DNA of 64,000 bases from JACVRW01 sp963826165 (GCA_963826165.1 CAWGWC010000018.1:107094-171093), one strand, 5' to 3'. Shown: positions 42,856-51,318, numbered from the stretch's first letter. Made by a program: numbers and translations. Notes: generated by a model from the letters alone, not told the origin.

Positions 42856-43653
42856 GTGTACGGCGTGTTCACTCCTGCTCATCGCGGGGGCCAGGGGCCA
42901 CCGCTGGTCTGCCTCCACGGCTTCGCCGACACGTGGCGCACCTGGGAGCTCGTGCTGCCGGCACTCGAGCGCCGGCACGACGTCCTCGCGCCCACGCTGG
43001 CGGGACACGCCGGTGGTCCGCCGATCCGCCCTGAGCTGAACGGTGGGGGACTCACCGACGCGGTCGAGACAGCGATGGACGAGGCCGGCTTCGGCACCGC
43101 TCACGTGGTCGGCAACTCGCTCGGGGGCTGGGTCGCGCTTCAGCTCGCCGCGCGCGGCCGGGCCGAGTCCGTGGTGGCGCTGGCACCGGCGGGCGGGTGG
43201 GCGTCGGGCGACCGGTCGTACAGGTCCACGTTGCGCCTCCAGTCGGTCATGCACACCCTGCAACAGGAAGCGGCCCCGCACGCGGAGGCGATCCTGTCCA
43301 CCGTGGAGGGCCGGCGCCGCGCGACGCGGCTCATCACCGCGAACTTCGAGCACCTGCCCGTCGAGCTGCTCGTCCATCAGCTGCGCGGTGCGGCGAGCTG
43401 CGACGTGCGCCCGCTGGTCGACCAGGCGCTCCGTGAGGGCTGGACCCTCGACGCCGAGCTGATCGAGTGCCCGGTGCGGATCGTGTGGGGGACCGCCGAT
43501 CAGCTGCTGGCGTGGCCCGCAGCGGCCGCTCGGTATCGCACCGCCTGGCTGCCCAACGCCGATTGGGTCGAGCTCGACGGCATCGGGCACTGCCCGCAAC
43601 TCGACACCCCCCTCGAGACGGCCCAGCTGATTCTGGGCTGGACCACACCCTGA
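42856..43653 (+). CDS. Alpha/beta-fold hydrolase
   Basis: The 265-residue protein has the alpha/beta-hydrolase pattern: PLVCLHGFADTWRTWELVLP with the oxyanion His-Gly, VVGNSLGGWVALQLAARG with the nucleophile Ser, VRIVWGTADQLLAW with the acid, and ELDGIGHCPQLDTP with the His. It starts at GTG 42856 just after a 20-bp tandem duplication. Substrate is unknown; esterase or epoxide-hydrolase-like activity is plausible. Confidence 0.87.
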   Translation: MYGVFTPAHRGGQGPPLVCLHGFADTWRTWELVLPALERRHDVLAPTLAGHAGGPPIRPELNGGGLTDAVETAMDEAGFGTAHVVGNSLGGWVALQLAARGRAESVVALAPAGGWASGDRSYRSTLRLQSVMHTLQQEAAPHAEAILSTVEGRRRATRLITANFEHLPVELLVHQLRGAASCDVRPLVDQALREGWTLDAELIECPVRIVWGTADQLLAWPAAAARYRTAWLPNADWVELDGIGHCPQLDTPLETAQLILGWTTP

Positions 43654-43680
43654 GCCGAGCGCCTCTTCGCGGCCGGTGCG

Positions 43681-43953
43681 CTAGCCCTGCGGAGGAACGA
43701 GGCGCAGTCGCGCCTTTGCTCTGTTGGTGGCGCGATCGGCCTGCTCCTGCAGTCGCTCCGCCTGCCTGACGTAGAAATCCGCTGCCTCGCGATGGGCCCG
43801 GGCGAGCCCCTCCAGGCTCTCGGCGATCTCGGGCCGCGTTTCCCGCTGCGCGGCCAGCCCACTTCGGTCGGCACGCTGCCGTTCCGTCGCGGCCCGGCGG
43901 CGAACCAGCTCCGCCAAGCGTCCCCGTTGGCCCGATTCAGGCCACTCCGCCAT
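43681..43953 (-). CDS. Hypothetical coiled-coil protein
   Basis: The roughly 90-residue protein from ATG 43953 is rich in Arg, Glu and Ala (LAELVRRRAATERQRADRSG, then ARAHREAADFYVRQAERLQE) and is likely a single coiled coil. It is the last gene of the minus-strand stressosome series and may be co-transcribed with it. Function is unknown. Confidence 0.6.
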   Translation of the reverse strand: MAEWPESGQRGRLAELVRRRAATERQRADRSGLAAQRETRPEIAESLEGLARAHREAADFYVRQAERLQEQADRATNRAKARLRLVPPQG

Positions 43954-44008
43954 ACCTGGGGGATTCCCTGGATCGACTCTGGCTACACCCGCAACGCAAC
44001 GCAAAGAG

Positions 44009-44860
44009 CTAGCTTCGCGCCCCGTGCAGCTGAGCTCTCTCGATGGCCGCCGACGCCATCTGGGCGAGATGCACGAGAGCGGCCTCGTCGTCCGCGCTGA
44101 AGCTGCCGTCCAGCTTGTCGAAGAGCTGGATTGCGCCCAGCTCTCCGCCGTCCAACGTCGTCAGCGAGGCGGCGAGCCACCCCCTCGCTCCCGGATCGCC
44201 GCTCGCCGACGCGAACGACGACAGCTGGCGCAGTTGCTCGCCCTCGGCCCTCATCGACCCGCCGTTCAGGCGGACCTGCCTGTAGACGGCGAACAGGTCG
44301 AGCCACTGAACGACCTTCGCCCATCGCCTTTCGTCCCGCACGCACGTGACCGCCTCGGCGATGCGCGGCCGGCCGTCCCCCGCGACCGTCGCGACGCAGC
44401 ACTCCGCGTCCAGCAATTCCCCCGCCTGCTCCACGAGGAGCGTCAGCATCTCGGGCAGGGAGTCGGCGGTGCCCAGCCCCAGCGAGGCGTCCGTGAGGAA
44501 GGTCGACAGCTGGCGTGAGATCGCAGTCTGCCTGCGCTCGGTCTCAGCGGCCTCCCGTGCCTCGCCGACGCTGCGCTGCACCATCTCGAAGGCGCCCAGG
44601 CTCTCGAGCAGGAAGCTCCCCGCGCTTCGCAGCAGCTGCGCGATGTCTTCCGCTTCCGGAGCTCGCTCCACCACCGCGAGCAGGGCCTCCTGGTGGGCCA
44701 CGGCCAGGTCGAGCACGCTCAGCTGCCGGCTGACCGCGTCGCGGCCGAGCTCATACGCCTCCCCGAGCGACTGCTCGGTGGGCTCGGCCAGATGATCCTT
44801 GAGAGCCGACGCGTAGGCAGCTCGGATCGGTTTCGGCCCGTTCCCGACCCGCGCCGTCAC
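44009..44860 (-). CDS. RsbU N-terminal-like plus GAF domain protein, without PP2C
   Basis: The 283-residue protein starts with an RsbU-type N-terminal domain (IRAAYASALKDHLAEPTEQS then LDLAVAHQEALLAV). In RsbU this domain binds the switch kinase RsbT. It continues with a coiled linker and a GAF sensor domain (ISRQLSTFLTDASLGLGTAD, LLDAECCVATVAGDGRPRI, AIQLFDKLDGSFSADDEAAL). The catalytic PP2C domain of RsbU is absent; a separate PP2C-like protein is encoded just upstream (4-bp overlap). It could be a split RsbU, or a sensory partner of RsbT. Confidence 0.75.
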   Translation of the reverse strand: MTARVGNGPKPIRAAYASALKDHLAEPTEQSLGEAYELGRDAVSRQLSVLDLAVAHQEALLAVVERAPEAEDIAQLLRSAGSFLLESLGAFEMVQRSVGEAREAAETERRQTAISRQLSTFLTDASLGLGTADSLPEMLTLLVEQAGELLDAECCVATVAGDGRPRIAEAVTCVRDERRWAKVVQWLDLFAVYRQVRLNGGSMRAEGEQLRQLSSFASASGDPGARGWLAASLTTLDGGELGAIQLFDKLDGSFSADDEAALVHLAQMASAAIERAQLHGARS

Positions 44861-45516
44861 CGTCCCACTCCGATGTATCGGACGGCGACCACGAGCGCGT
44901 CGTCTGCGGGCCGGCGGTGCGCGTCGAGGATGCGCTCGGTGATCGCGCGGGCGGAGCCAGAGACGTCGGGCGAGTCCGCAAAGGCGGCTTCGATGCCGTC
45001 GGTGGCCAGTACGAGCACGTCGCCTGGCCGCAGATCGAGCGTTGCGATCCTCACGGTGGGTAGATCATGCCCGGCGACGCCACGTTCAAGCGCGAGGGAA
45101 TCCTTGGGCCGTGTGGCCGTCGGATCGGCGCTCAGCACGCGACCCTCCACCGTTCCCACACCAAGCCAGGACATCCTCCGCTCGAGGATGGAGATGAAGG
45201 CCAGACTGATCGCCGCTCCACGAGTGTCACGCAGAGCGGTATGGCAACGCTCGATCAGCAGGGCGAGGTCTCCGTTCGCGCAGTCCCGCACCACCTCGGC
45301 GGCCGTCGCGGCGGCGCGGGCGGCCTCGGCGCCGTGCCCCAAGCCGTCGAGCGCCGCCACCAGCGCGCCGTCCGGCAGCATGCTGACCACCGCGAGATCA
45401 CCGCTTGTGGTCTCGCCACCTCGCGCGCTCCCTGCCGTCGCCCACTCGAGCGGCCTGCCGGACGCTCGCTCAGGTCCGGCGGCGGCGCTGCTCGCGCATG
45501 CGCTCGACCTCGTCAC
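44857..45516 (-). CDS. PP2C-type serine phosphatase, RsbX/SpoIIE-like
   Basis: The 219-residue protein has a PP2C core: SGDLAVVSMLPDGALVAALD with the metal-binding Asp, DGLGHGAEAARAA, and LRPGDVLVLATDGIEAAFAD with a second Asp-Gly. It resembles RsbX, which dephosphorylates RsbS/RsbR and resets the stressosome, more than the longer RsbU. The start at GTG 45516 overlaps rsbT by 47 bp; a later start is possible. Position after rsbT matches the Bacillus order. Confidence 0.8.
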   Translation of the reverse strand: MTRSSACASSAAAGPERASGRPLEWATAGSARGGETTSGDLAVVSMLPDGALVAALDGLGHGAEAARAAATAAEVVRDCANGDLALLIERCHTALRDTRGAAISLAFISILERRMSWLGVGTVEGRVLSADPTATRPKDSLALERGVAGHDLPTVRIATLDLRPGDVLVLATDGIEAAFADSPDVSGSARAITERILDAHRRPADDALVVAVRYIGVGR

Positions 45517-45916
45517 GGGGCCTCCATTTGCTCATGGTCACGGTCGTTCCGCTGTCGGGGTCGGAGCGGATGTCGAATTCGTCCATCAGGCGTCGCGCTC
45601 CGGCCAGGCCGAGCCCCAGACCGCCGCGCCCGCTGTATCCCCCGCGCAGCGCCGCCTCGAGGTCGCGGATTCCCGCTCCCTCGTCACGGGCGATCACCAT
45701 CATCCCGTAGCGGTCGGGCTCCTGTACCGGCCGCAGGATGATCTCGCCCTCACCCACGTGCACGATTATGTTGCGCCCCACTTCCGAGATCGCGGTGGCG
45801 ATCAGCGTGGGGTCGGGCCGGGGGAAGCCGAGCCGCTCGGCCATGGCGCGCGCCTCGGCTCGAGCGGTCACCAGGTCGGCGTCGGCGCTCAGCGCCACGC
45901 GGACCTCATCGTCCAT
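45470..45916 (-). CDS. rsbT: Switch serine kinase RsbT
   Basis: The 148-residue protein is a GHKL-type kinase: N-box IATAISEVGRNIIVHVGEGE, G1-box VIARDEGAGIRDLE and G2-box GRGGLGLGLAGARRLMDEFD. This arrangement is typical of RsbT, which phosphorylates RsbR and RsbS in the stressosome and then binds and activates a downstream phosphatase. It overlaps rsbS by 11 bp. The C-terminal Arg-rich tail (MREQRRRRT) is extra. Confidence 0.9.
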   Translation of the reverse strand: MDDEVRVALSADADLVTARAEARAMAERLGFPRPDPTLIATAISEVGRNIIVHVGEGEIILRPVQEPDRYGMMVIARDEGAGIRDLEAALRGGYSGRGGLGLGLAGARRLMDEFDIRSDPDSGTTVTMSKWRPRDEVERMREQRRRRT

Positions 45917-46280
45917 CCTCGACGTCCTCCCCCGTGATCCGGTCGAGCAGCTCCCGTGCCTCGTCCAGGTCGAGGGCCACCCTCAGTTCCTCGAGGTTGA
46001 GGCGGAACTGGACCATGGCGATGGCCACGTCCGCGCGAATGCCGACGATGACGGTCTCGGCCCCTCGCAAGCGCGCCGTCTGGACGATCGAGCGCAGCGC
46101 GCGCGCGACGAACGAGTCGATCACGTCGAGAGCGGCGACGTCGATCACGATCCCGCGGGCGCGGATGCGGCCCACACGCTCCGAGAGATCGTTGCGCAAA
46201 GCGAGCACCTCGCTGTCGGACAGGTCCGACTGGATCGAGGCGATCAGGTAATCGCCCTGCCGAAGAATCGCTACCGCCAT
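45906..46280 (-). CDS. rsbS: Stressosome scaffold RsbS (STAS domain)
   Basis: The 124-residue single STAS domain has LIASIQSDLSDSEVLALRND and the phosphorylation loop IVIDVAALDVIDSFVARAL, whose Ser in IDSF matches the RsbT target serine of RsbS. It builds the stressosome core with RsbR. It lies 15 bp downstream of rsbR and overlaps rsbT. Confidence 0.9.
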   Translation of the reverse strand: MAVAILRQGDYLIASIQSDLSDSEVLALRNDLSERVGRIRARGIVIDVAALDVIDSFVARALRSIVQTARLRGAETVIVGIRADVAIAMVQFRLNLEELRVALDLDEARELLDRITGEDVEDGR

Positions 46281-46295
46281 CGACTTGTCTCCGAG

Positions 46296-47240
46296 CTAGT
46301 CCTCGAGCTCGTCGACCGTCTCTGCCGAGATATCCCGGTAGCCGGCCAACCGCTCCGCCTCCTCGAGGCCGCCCTGGAGGTCACCGACCGTCTTCATCAT
46401 GCCGAGATCCACCTCGAGGTCCACGAGCGTCTGGGCGATCTCGGAGGACAGGCCCGTGAGGATGGTGCTGGCACCCATGAGCCGCGATGCCTCGACGGTC
46501 TGCACGAGGTGGTTGGCCACAGTGCGATCGATGGTGGCCACTCCGGTGATGTCGATCACCACCACCTTCGCCCGGTTCTCCTGAATGGCCCCGAGGAGCT
46601 GCTCGGTCAGCTGGCGCGCGCGCGAAGAGTCGAGCACGCCGATGATCGGCAGGATCAGCAGGCGCTCGCGCAGTTGCAGGACCGGCGTGGACAGCTCGCG
46701 CAGCGACTCCTGCTGCTCGCTGATCACCCGCTCCCGCTCCTCCACGAAGCTCACCCCCACCGTCACGGCGATCCGGTTGGCCGCAGGCTCGTACTCGTCC
46801 AGGATCTGATTGAGGAGCTCGAGATCGTCCTGATACTTGGTGAACAGCGCACGCGCGAGCACGTCCCTGAGGAGGAGCACGATGCCGAGGACCTCGTGCG
46901 TCTCGACCCCGCGGGGGATGATCCTCTCCGACAGCTCGCGAGCGTAGGTGCGAAGCGTCTCGATGCTCCCGGTCTCCAGGGCGTCCACGTAGTTGTCGTA
47001 GACCGCGGTGGCCTCGGAGAAGATCTCCTCGTCCGACATCACCCCGAGGAGCTCCGCTTGGCTGATGCGCCGAGCCCACTCCTCGCGAAGCTCGGTGCGG
47101 TTGTCGCGCAGGTGAGCCACCAGCTCGCGCAGGAGATCGCTCGTTTCGTCGTCATCCGCGCGCTCCGCCGGCTGATCCTCTCCGCCTTCGTCCTGCTGCT
47201 GTTCCTCTTCCGTGTCCGCGCGTTCGGTGTCGCTGTCCAT
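46296..47240 (-). CDS. rsbR: Stressosome sensor/scaffold RsbR
   Basis: The 314-residue protein begins with an acidic disordered stretch (MDSDTERADTEEEQQQDEGG), followed by an N-terminal sensor region of the globin-like RsbR type (LVAHLRDNRTELREEWARRI through EVLGIVLLLRDVLARALF). It ends with a STAS domain (RERLLILPIIGVLDSSRARQ; VVIDITGVATIDRTVANHLV with a Thr at the phosphorylation loop). It is the first stressosome gene, 35 bp after the TetR gene. Confidence 0.9.
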   Translation of the reverse strand: MDSDTERADTEEEQQQDEGGEDQPAERADDDETSDLLRELVAHLRDNRTELREEWARRISQAELLGVMSDEEIFSEATAVYDNYVDALETGSIETLRTYARELSERIIPRGVETHEVLGIVLLLRDVLARALFTKYQDDLELLNQILDEYEPAANRIAVTVGVSFVEERERVISEQQESLRELSTPVLQLRERLLILPIIGVLDSSRARQLTEQLLGAIQENRAKVVVIDITGVATIDRTVANHLVQTVEASRLMGASTILTGLSSEIAQTLVDLEVDLGMMKTVGDLQGGLEEAERLAGYRDISAETVDELED

Positions 47241-47275
47241 CTCTTCCTCCTTGGGTGGCTGGTTGGTGGTCTCAG

Positions 47276-47851
47276 TCACAAGGAGCGGGGACCGCGGGCG
47301 CGGGCACCGTCGAGGAAGAGGCCGGTGATGGTGGCGATGGTGTCCTCCCGGCCGAGCGGCCGGGTCGATAGGAGCATCCCGGTGATCGATCCGATCAGAG
47401 ACTCGGTCAGCCGGGCGCCACTGATGTCGCCGCGGATCTCGCCCGAGGCCTGACCTCGCTCGAGCAGACGACTGAGCGGCTGGATGAGCGTGCGGTCGAA
47501 CCGCTCGGGGTCGGCCCTCACCCGCTGGCGAGCGAGCAGGACGAAGGAGTCGCCCACGTCGACCAGGGCGCGAACGGCTCGGGCGACACCCTCTTCGGGT
47601 GCCACCTCGTCGATCCGCGCCGAAGCCAGTCGCTCCTCGGCATCGCTCAGCGCGGCTTGGGTGAGATCGTCGAGCAGCGCTTGGCGGTTGGGGAAGTAGC
47701 GGTAGACCGTGGCGCGGGCCACTCCGGCCGCGGCGGCCACGTCGTTCATGCTCGCCTGCTCGCCGTCCATGGCGAAAACCCGCGCCGCGCCGTCGAGAAT
47801 CGCCGCAGCCACCCTCAACTGCAATCCCTGTCTTCGTGCGACCTCCGGCAT
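47276..47851 (-). CDS. TetR/AcrR family transcriptional regulator
   Basis: The 191-residue protein has an N-terminal helix-turn-helix: VAAAILDGAARVFAMDGEQA then MNDVAAAAGVARATVYRYFP. The C-terminal ligand domain is less conserved. It lies just upstream of rsbR and may be co-transcribed with the stressosome genes. A perfect 6-4-6 palindrome stands between it and the divergent coiled-coil gene, a plausible operator for its autoregulation. Confidence 0.9.
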   Translation of the reverse strand: MPEVARRQGLQLRVAAAILDGAARVFAMDGEQASMNDVAAAAGVARATVYRYFPNRQALLDDLTQAALSDAEERLASARIDEVAPEEGVARAVRALVDVGDSFVLLARQRVRADPERFDRTLIQPLSRLLERGQASGEIRGDISGARLTESLIGSITGMLLSTRPLGREDTIATITGLFLDGARARGPRSL

Positions 47852-47882
47852 CCTCGTCTCCCCGCCAGTCTGCGCTTTTCGC

Positions 47883-47912
47883 TTGACGAGACACTATTGT
47901 CTCAGCTAGACT
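47883..47912 (+). promoter_or_regulatory. Promoter of the coiled-coil gene
   Basis: The -35 is TTGACG (47883-47888), the spacer 18 nt, the -10 TAGACT (47907-47912). GGGAGG at 47935-47940 is the ribosome-binding site, 10 nt before ATG 47951. Confidence 0.5.
47888..47903. promoter_or_regulatory. TetR-type operator GAGACA-N4-TGTCTC
   Basis: The 6-bp arms are exactly complementary around CTAT, as in many TetR-family sites. The palindrome fills the spacer between the -35 and -10 above, so a bound dimer would block RNA polymerase. It is 37 bp from the tetR start on the other strand. Confidence 0.6.
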
Positions 47913-47950
47913 CACGATTGTCCAACGTTGTCACGGGAGGTTATTGAAAG

Positions 47951-48856
47951 ATGTCGTTGTCAGAGCGAACTCGGACCGGCCTGCGCGAGATGCCGTCCAA
48001 CGCCGCGTGGCTCATGTCCAAAGCTCTCAAGCCGACGGAGGAGATTGGCCAGGAGGCCGAGTCGGCGACCGCACGGGTGCGAGACCGCGGCCGGAGGCTG
48101 AAGGCCGCCGTGATCGACGCCGCTCCCGGCGACAGCAACTCCATCGAGATCCGGGTGGAACGCGCCCGCGACGCCGCGGAGCGCGCTCGTGAGGCCGAGG
48201 ACCGCGCGGTGGAGGCCGCCGAGGAGGCCAGGGAGCGCGCCGAGCACGCGGAGAAGGTGCGCGAGCAGGGTAAGGCTCACCTGAAGGAGGTCGACCGAGA
48301 CACCGACAAGCAGGTCAAGCAGCGGGTGGCCGAGGCCCAGAAGGCTGCCGACGAGGCGGTGGAGCGAGAGCGCAGAGCGGCCGAGGCCGACGCCGAGGAG
48401 CAGCAGCAGGAGGCCCGCGCCGAGGTCGAAGAGGACGTCGACGAGGCCGAGCGTGAAGCCGACGAGTCCCAGGAGCAGGCCGAGGAGCTCTTGGAGGAGG
48501 CCGCGGAGAGAATGGCGGAGGCCAGGCGGCTGGCGGACGAGAGCGTCAAGGCCGCCCGGGCCGCAGCAGAGGAGGCGCAGCGCCAGGCGCAGGAGTTGGC
48601 CGACGAGGCCGAGCAGCAGGCCAGCGCGGCCGAGGCGCAGGTGGCCGCAGCCGAGCGGCTTCAGGAGAAGCCGAAGGCGACGGCAAAGCACGCGGCACGC
48701 GAGGTCGAACGCAAGGCCAACAACGGTGGCCTCGACTCGTACAACAAGCCCGAGCTCGTGGACCTGGCGGCTTCGATCGGAATCGAAGGACGGACGACCA
48801 TGACCAAGGGCGAGCTGGTGAACGCCATCGCGAAGGCATCGCGCAGCTCACGCTGA
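47951..48856 (+). CDS. Long coiled-coil protein with C-terminal Rho-N-like domain
   Basis: The 301-residue protein is mostly heptad-rich helix of Ala, Glu, Arg and Lys (residues about 60-245, for example ARDAAERAREAEDRAVEAAE). Its C-terminal 45 residues fit a Rho termination factor N-terminal-like/SAP-like fold: GLDSYNKPELVDLAASIGIE followed by GRTTMTKGELVNAIAKA. The Rho-N/SAP unit often binds nucleic acid. The N-terminus is not a signal peptide. Its gene is divergent from tetR and followed by two small genes. A nucleoid- or envelope-related scaffold is possible; I do not recognise it. Confidence 0.72.
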   Translation: MSLSERTRTGLREMPSNAAWLMSKALKPTEEIGQEAESATARVRDRGRRLKAAVIDAAPGDSNSIEIRVERARDAAERAREAEDRAVEAAEEARERAEHAEKVREQGKAHLKEVDRDTDKQVKQRVAEAQKAADEAVERERRAAEADAEEQQQEARAEVEEDVDEAEREADESQEQAEELLEEAAERMAEARRLADESVKAARAAAEEAQRQAQELADEAEQQASAAEAQVAAAERLQEKPKATAKHAAREVERKANNGGLDSYNKPELVDLAASIGIEGRTTMTKGELVNAIAKASRSSR

Positions 48857-48872
48857 GCGGAGGACGACCGAA

Positions 48873-49082
48873 ATGAGAGCACCCCAAGTGAGACCCTTCA
48901 AGAAGAAGAACCAGTTCCAGCAGCTGCTGGACAGCCTCAACGACACCGTCGAGCTACCGAAAGGATCGGGCAAGGCAACCAAGACGGGCCTGATCGCGGC
49001 CGGCAGCCTGGCGGGCCTCACCGCCGCGAGCGCGGCCATCTCCTCGCTCAGGCGTAGCCGGGGCGACGAAGCCGGTTCGTAG
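48873..49082 (+). CDS. Small basic protein with one hydrophobic segment
   Basis: The 69-residue product has a basic N-terminus (RPFKKKNQFQQLLDSLND), a Gly/Ala-rich hydrophobic segment (TGLIAAGSLAGLTAASAAIS) and a charged end. It lies 16 bp after the coiled-coil gene and is probably co-transcribed. Function is unknown. Confidence 0.6.
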   Translation: MRAPQVRPFKKKNQFQQLLDSLNDTVELPKGSGKATKTGLIAAGSLAGLTAASAAISSLRRSRGDEAGS

Positions 49083-49096
49083 CGCTCCACTGCACG

Positions 49097-49225
49097 GTGG
49101 CGTTCTTCAGCAAGCAGCCCGGCAGGCGCGCGCAGGTGCGCTTCATGCCGGGCTGCCTGCTGATGTCCCTGTTGATCTCGGTCGTGCTGACCGTTGTGAT
49201 CAACCTGCTCATCCGGGCGCTCTGA
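49097..49225 (+). CDS. Very small membrane protein (42 aa)
   Basis: From GTG 49097 a 42-residue frame runs to TGA 49223-49225. It has a basic first part (FFSKQPGRRAQVRFMPG) and one hydrophobic helix (CLLMSLLISVVLTVVINLLI). It is 14 bp after the previous gene. The charge pattern is sensible for a bitopic protein, but such a short frame could be chance. Confidence 0.5.
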   Translation: MAFFSKQPGRRAQVRFMPGCLLMSLLISVVLTVVINLLIRAL

Positions 49226-49228
49226 CCG

Positions 49229-50383
49229 TCAGGCCTCGCCGCGGCCTTCGGGGGTGTAGCTGCTCCACACCGTCGAGGCGAAGGCGCCGAGGTCGGGTCC
49301 GCTGTGGACCTCGACGGCGACGACCCATTTGACCCACTGGAAGCCGCGGTGGCCGGGCGCCACCAGCCGGACCGGCGCGCCGTGCCCGTGCGAGATCGGC
49401 TCCGCGGCGACGTGGGTCGCGAGCAGCATTGAACGTGCGTCCTCGATCTCGAAGCTGTAGCGGTAACCGGTGTGGGAGATCACCCGGACGTGGCTGCCGT
49501 CGCGGCTCGGACGCGCGCGATCGAGCAGGTGGTGCATCCGCACGCCGCTCCAACGCTGCTCTGACACGAACCCGCCGGTGCAGTCGAGGACCGCCGTCAG
49601 ATCGTCTCCCGCGTCGAGGTCGGCGATGGTCAGGTCGAGTGGTCTCGCCACTTCGCCGTCGACGCGCACCACGTGTTCGGATGCTGGAAGCAGCCGTGGG
49701 GAGTCGGCGATCCAGGAGGTGGTGGGGAACTCGTTTCCCTCGAACGAATCCGCCTCGTAGGAGCCGGTGAATCGCCGGGCCGCGCCGCGGAGGCCCGCGA
49801 GGTCGAACAGCGGTCCCTGAAACCACCAGGCCAGCAGCGCGCCGCCGGCGACCCCGCCGGTCAGCAGGAACTGGCGTCGACTCGCGAGGTCGGTGCGCCG
49901 AGGCCGGCGCGCGCGGAGCAGGGCATGGCCGAGCACGGCCAGGGCGAGCACCGTGCCGGTGACGAAGTGGAGGTTCAGCAGGTTGTAGCCCGCCACGCGC
50001 CAGGAGAGGCCGAGCCCGGCAGACCACAGCCACCCCGACGCCAGCGTGGCGCCGACGAGCAGCAAGGCCAGGACGCCGACCCGGGCCCGCCGATCCCAGG
50101 TTGACGGGTGCTTGAGCCGTTTCCCGACGCGACGGAGCTTCCAGCCGAGCACCGCTGACAGCGCAAAGCCGGCGGCTCCATGGACGGTGAACACCCAGGC
50201 GTCGCCGACTCCGCCGGCGAACGCCGTCCCGACACCGGTGAGGGCGAGCACCGTGACCACCACGGCGAGGCTCCAGTCCGTCCCACGGGCACTCACCAGA
50301 GGCAGCCTAGGGAGCGACGATCGGCTCGCCCGCCGAGTGGCGCTGCGCCACCTTTCTGATTTATCCTCGGACGGACTGGGCAC
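49229..50383 (-). CDS. Membrane-bound molybdopterin oxidoreductase (sulfite-oxidase/YedY family) fused to a cytochrome b561-like domain
   Basis: The 384-residue protein has an N-terminal membrane region of four hydrophobic segments with conserved histidines (HGAAGFALSAVLGWKLRRVG, LHFVTGTVLALAVLGHALLR), followed by the sulfite-oxidase-like molybdopterin domain. In the latter, TAVLDCTGGFVSEQRWSGVR carries the Mo-ligand Cys, and PISHGHGAPVRLVAPGHRGF contributes to the cofactor site. The fusion would pass electrons between the membrane and the Mo centre. It starts at GTG 50383, 23 bp from the divergent GGDEF-like gene. Confidence 0.88.
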   Translation of the reverse strand: MPSPSEDKSERWRSATRRASRSSLPRLPLVSARGTDWSLAVVVTVLALTGVGTAFAGGVGDAWVFTVHGAAGFALSAVLGWKLRRVGKRLKHPSTWDRRARVGVLALLLVGATLASGWLWSAGLGLSWRVAGYNLLNLHFVTGTVLALAVLGHALLRARRPRRTDLASRRQFLLTGGVAGGALLAWWFQGPLFDLAGLRGAARRFTGSYEADSFEGNEFPTTSWIADSPRLLPASEHVVRVDGEVARPLDLTIADLDAGDDLTAVLDCTGGFVSEQRWSGVRMHHLLDRARPSRDGSHVRVISHTGYRYSFEIEDARSMLLATHVAAEPISHGHGAPVRLVAPGHRGFQWVKWVVAVEVHSGPDLGAFASTVWSSYTPEGRGEA

Positions 50384-50406
50384 ATTGAGGTGGTGCTAGC
50401 GCGGAG

Positions 50407-51318
50407 GTGCGAATTCTGCTCTTGATGTGGTTGGGAGGCTGCACGATGGCCGGCCTGTTCGGCGCTTTCCTGTCGCAGGCGGGCGGGCCCTGGCTACTCG
50501 GGATCGCCGCCCTCGTGGGGGCTCAGGGCGCGATGATGGTCGGGCGGGCAGCGCGGCTGCCGTCGTGGGCCGCCTGGCCTCTGGTCGTCGGCTCCGTGGC
50601 TGTTGGTGCACTGGGCTTTCAGGGAGCGGAGATCGCCCTGTATCTCGGCCTCGTCGCTCTATTGCTCCTGCTCACAGCCAGGTTCGCCGATCTGGCCATC
50701 GGCCTTTCCGCGTTCTGTCTGCCGGCGAGTGGCCCGGGGCTCCGCAACCCGGGCACGATGACGCTCACCGATCCGGTGGCCCGCGAGTTTGCCCACGCTC
50801 GCCGCGAGGCATCCGAGCTGTCGGTGGCCAGTCTCTCCGTGCCGGCCGAGCGCGGGATGACGCGACGCCTGGCCGGCATCGCCCGTGAGCTGGTGCCGGG
50901 CCTGCGCAGAAGCGACGTGATCGTCAGGGCCGTCACCGACCGGCTGGTGGTGGTGTTCCCCCGGGCCGACGCCGGCGTCGCCAGAGCCGTGATCACCCGC
51001 GCGCTGGCCGACGGCGACCCCGACGTGCTGGTCGGCATCGCGACTTTCCCCGAGGACGCCCTGACCTGGACTGGACTCAAGGACGTCGCGCGCGAGCGTG
51101 AGGCGCCGTGGCCCGATGCCGGTGGCCCGGGTCCCGGCCCACCGGCGCCGGTCGAAACCGCCCCGAGCGAGGAGCAGCCCACCGACGAAGGCGATCGGCC
51201 TCCGGTGCTGTTCGAGGTCCGCGTCCCTGGCCGGCATCTGCGCCGGGCGATCGATCTGCTCGTCCTGGCGCTCGTCTCGGCCTCGACCGGTTCGGCATCT
51301 GGGCCCTCGCGCTGGTGA
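50407..51318 (+). CDS. Membrane protein with degenerate GGDEF-like domain; C-terminus altered
   Basis: The 303-residue product has three to four hydrophobic segments in residues 5-100 and then a segment resembling a GGDEF domain without the GGDEF motif (LTDPVAREFAHARREASELS through RSDVIVRAVTDRLVVVFPRA). A Pro-rich linker follows. Residues 279-290 read RRAIDLLVLALV, like the start of a bacterial sugar-transferase membrane anchor, and stop there: the last 13 residues are out of frame with a flippase fragment. I think a deletion replaced its natural C-terminus. It is the first gene of the glycan cluster. Confidence 0.65.
   Translation: MRILLLMWLGGCTMAGLFGAFLSQAGGPWLLGIAALVGAQGAMMVGRAARLPSWAAWPLVVGSVAVGALGFQGAEIALYLGLVALLLLLTARFADLAIGLSAFCLPASGPGLRNPGTMTLTDPVAREFAHARREASELSVASLSVPAERGMTRRLAGIARELVPGLRRSDVIVRAVTDRLVVVFPRADAGVARAVITRALADGDPDVLVGIATFPEDALTWTGLKDVAREREAPWPDAGGPGPGPPAPVETAPSEEQPTDEGDRPPVLFEVRVPGRHLRRAIDLLVLALVSASTGSASGPSRW

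Noticed and set aside
41773..43599. 608-residue antisense frame across the TadE/TadZ and hydrolase genes
   Set aside because: It spans several supported plus-strand genes with overlaps; its composition is typical of a high-GC shadow frame.
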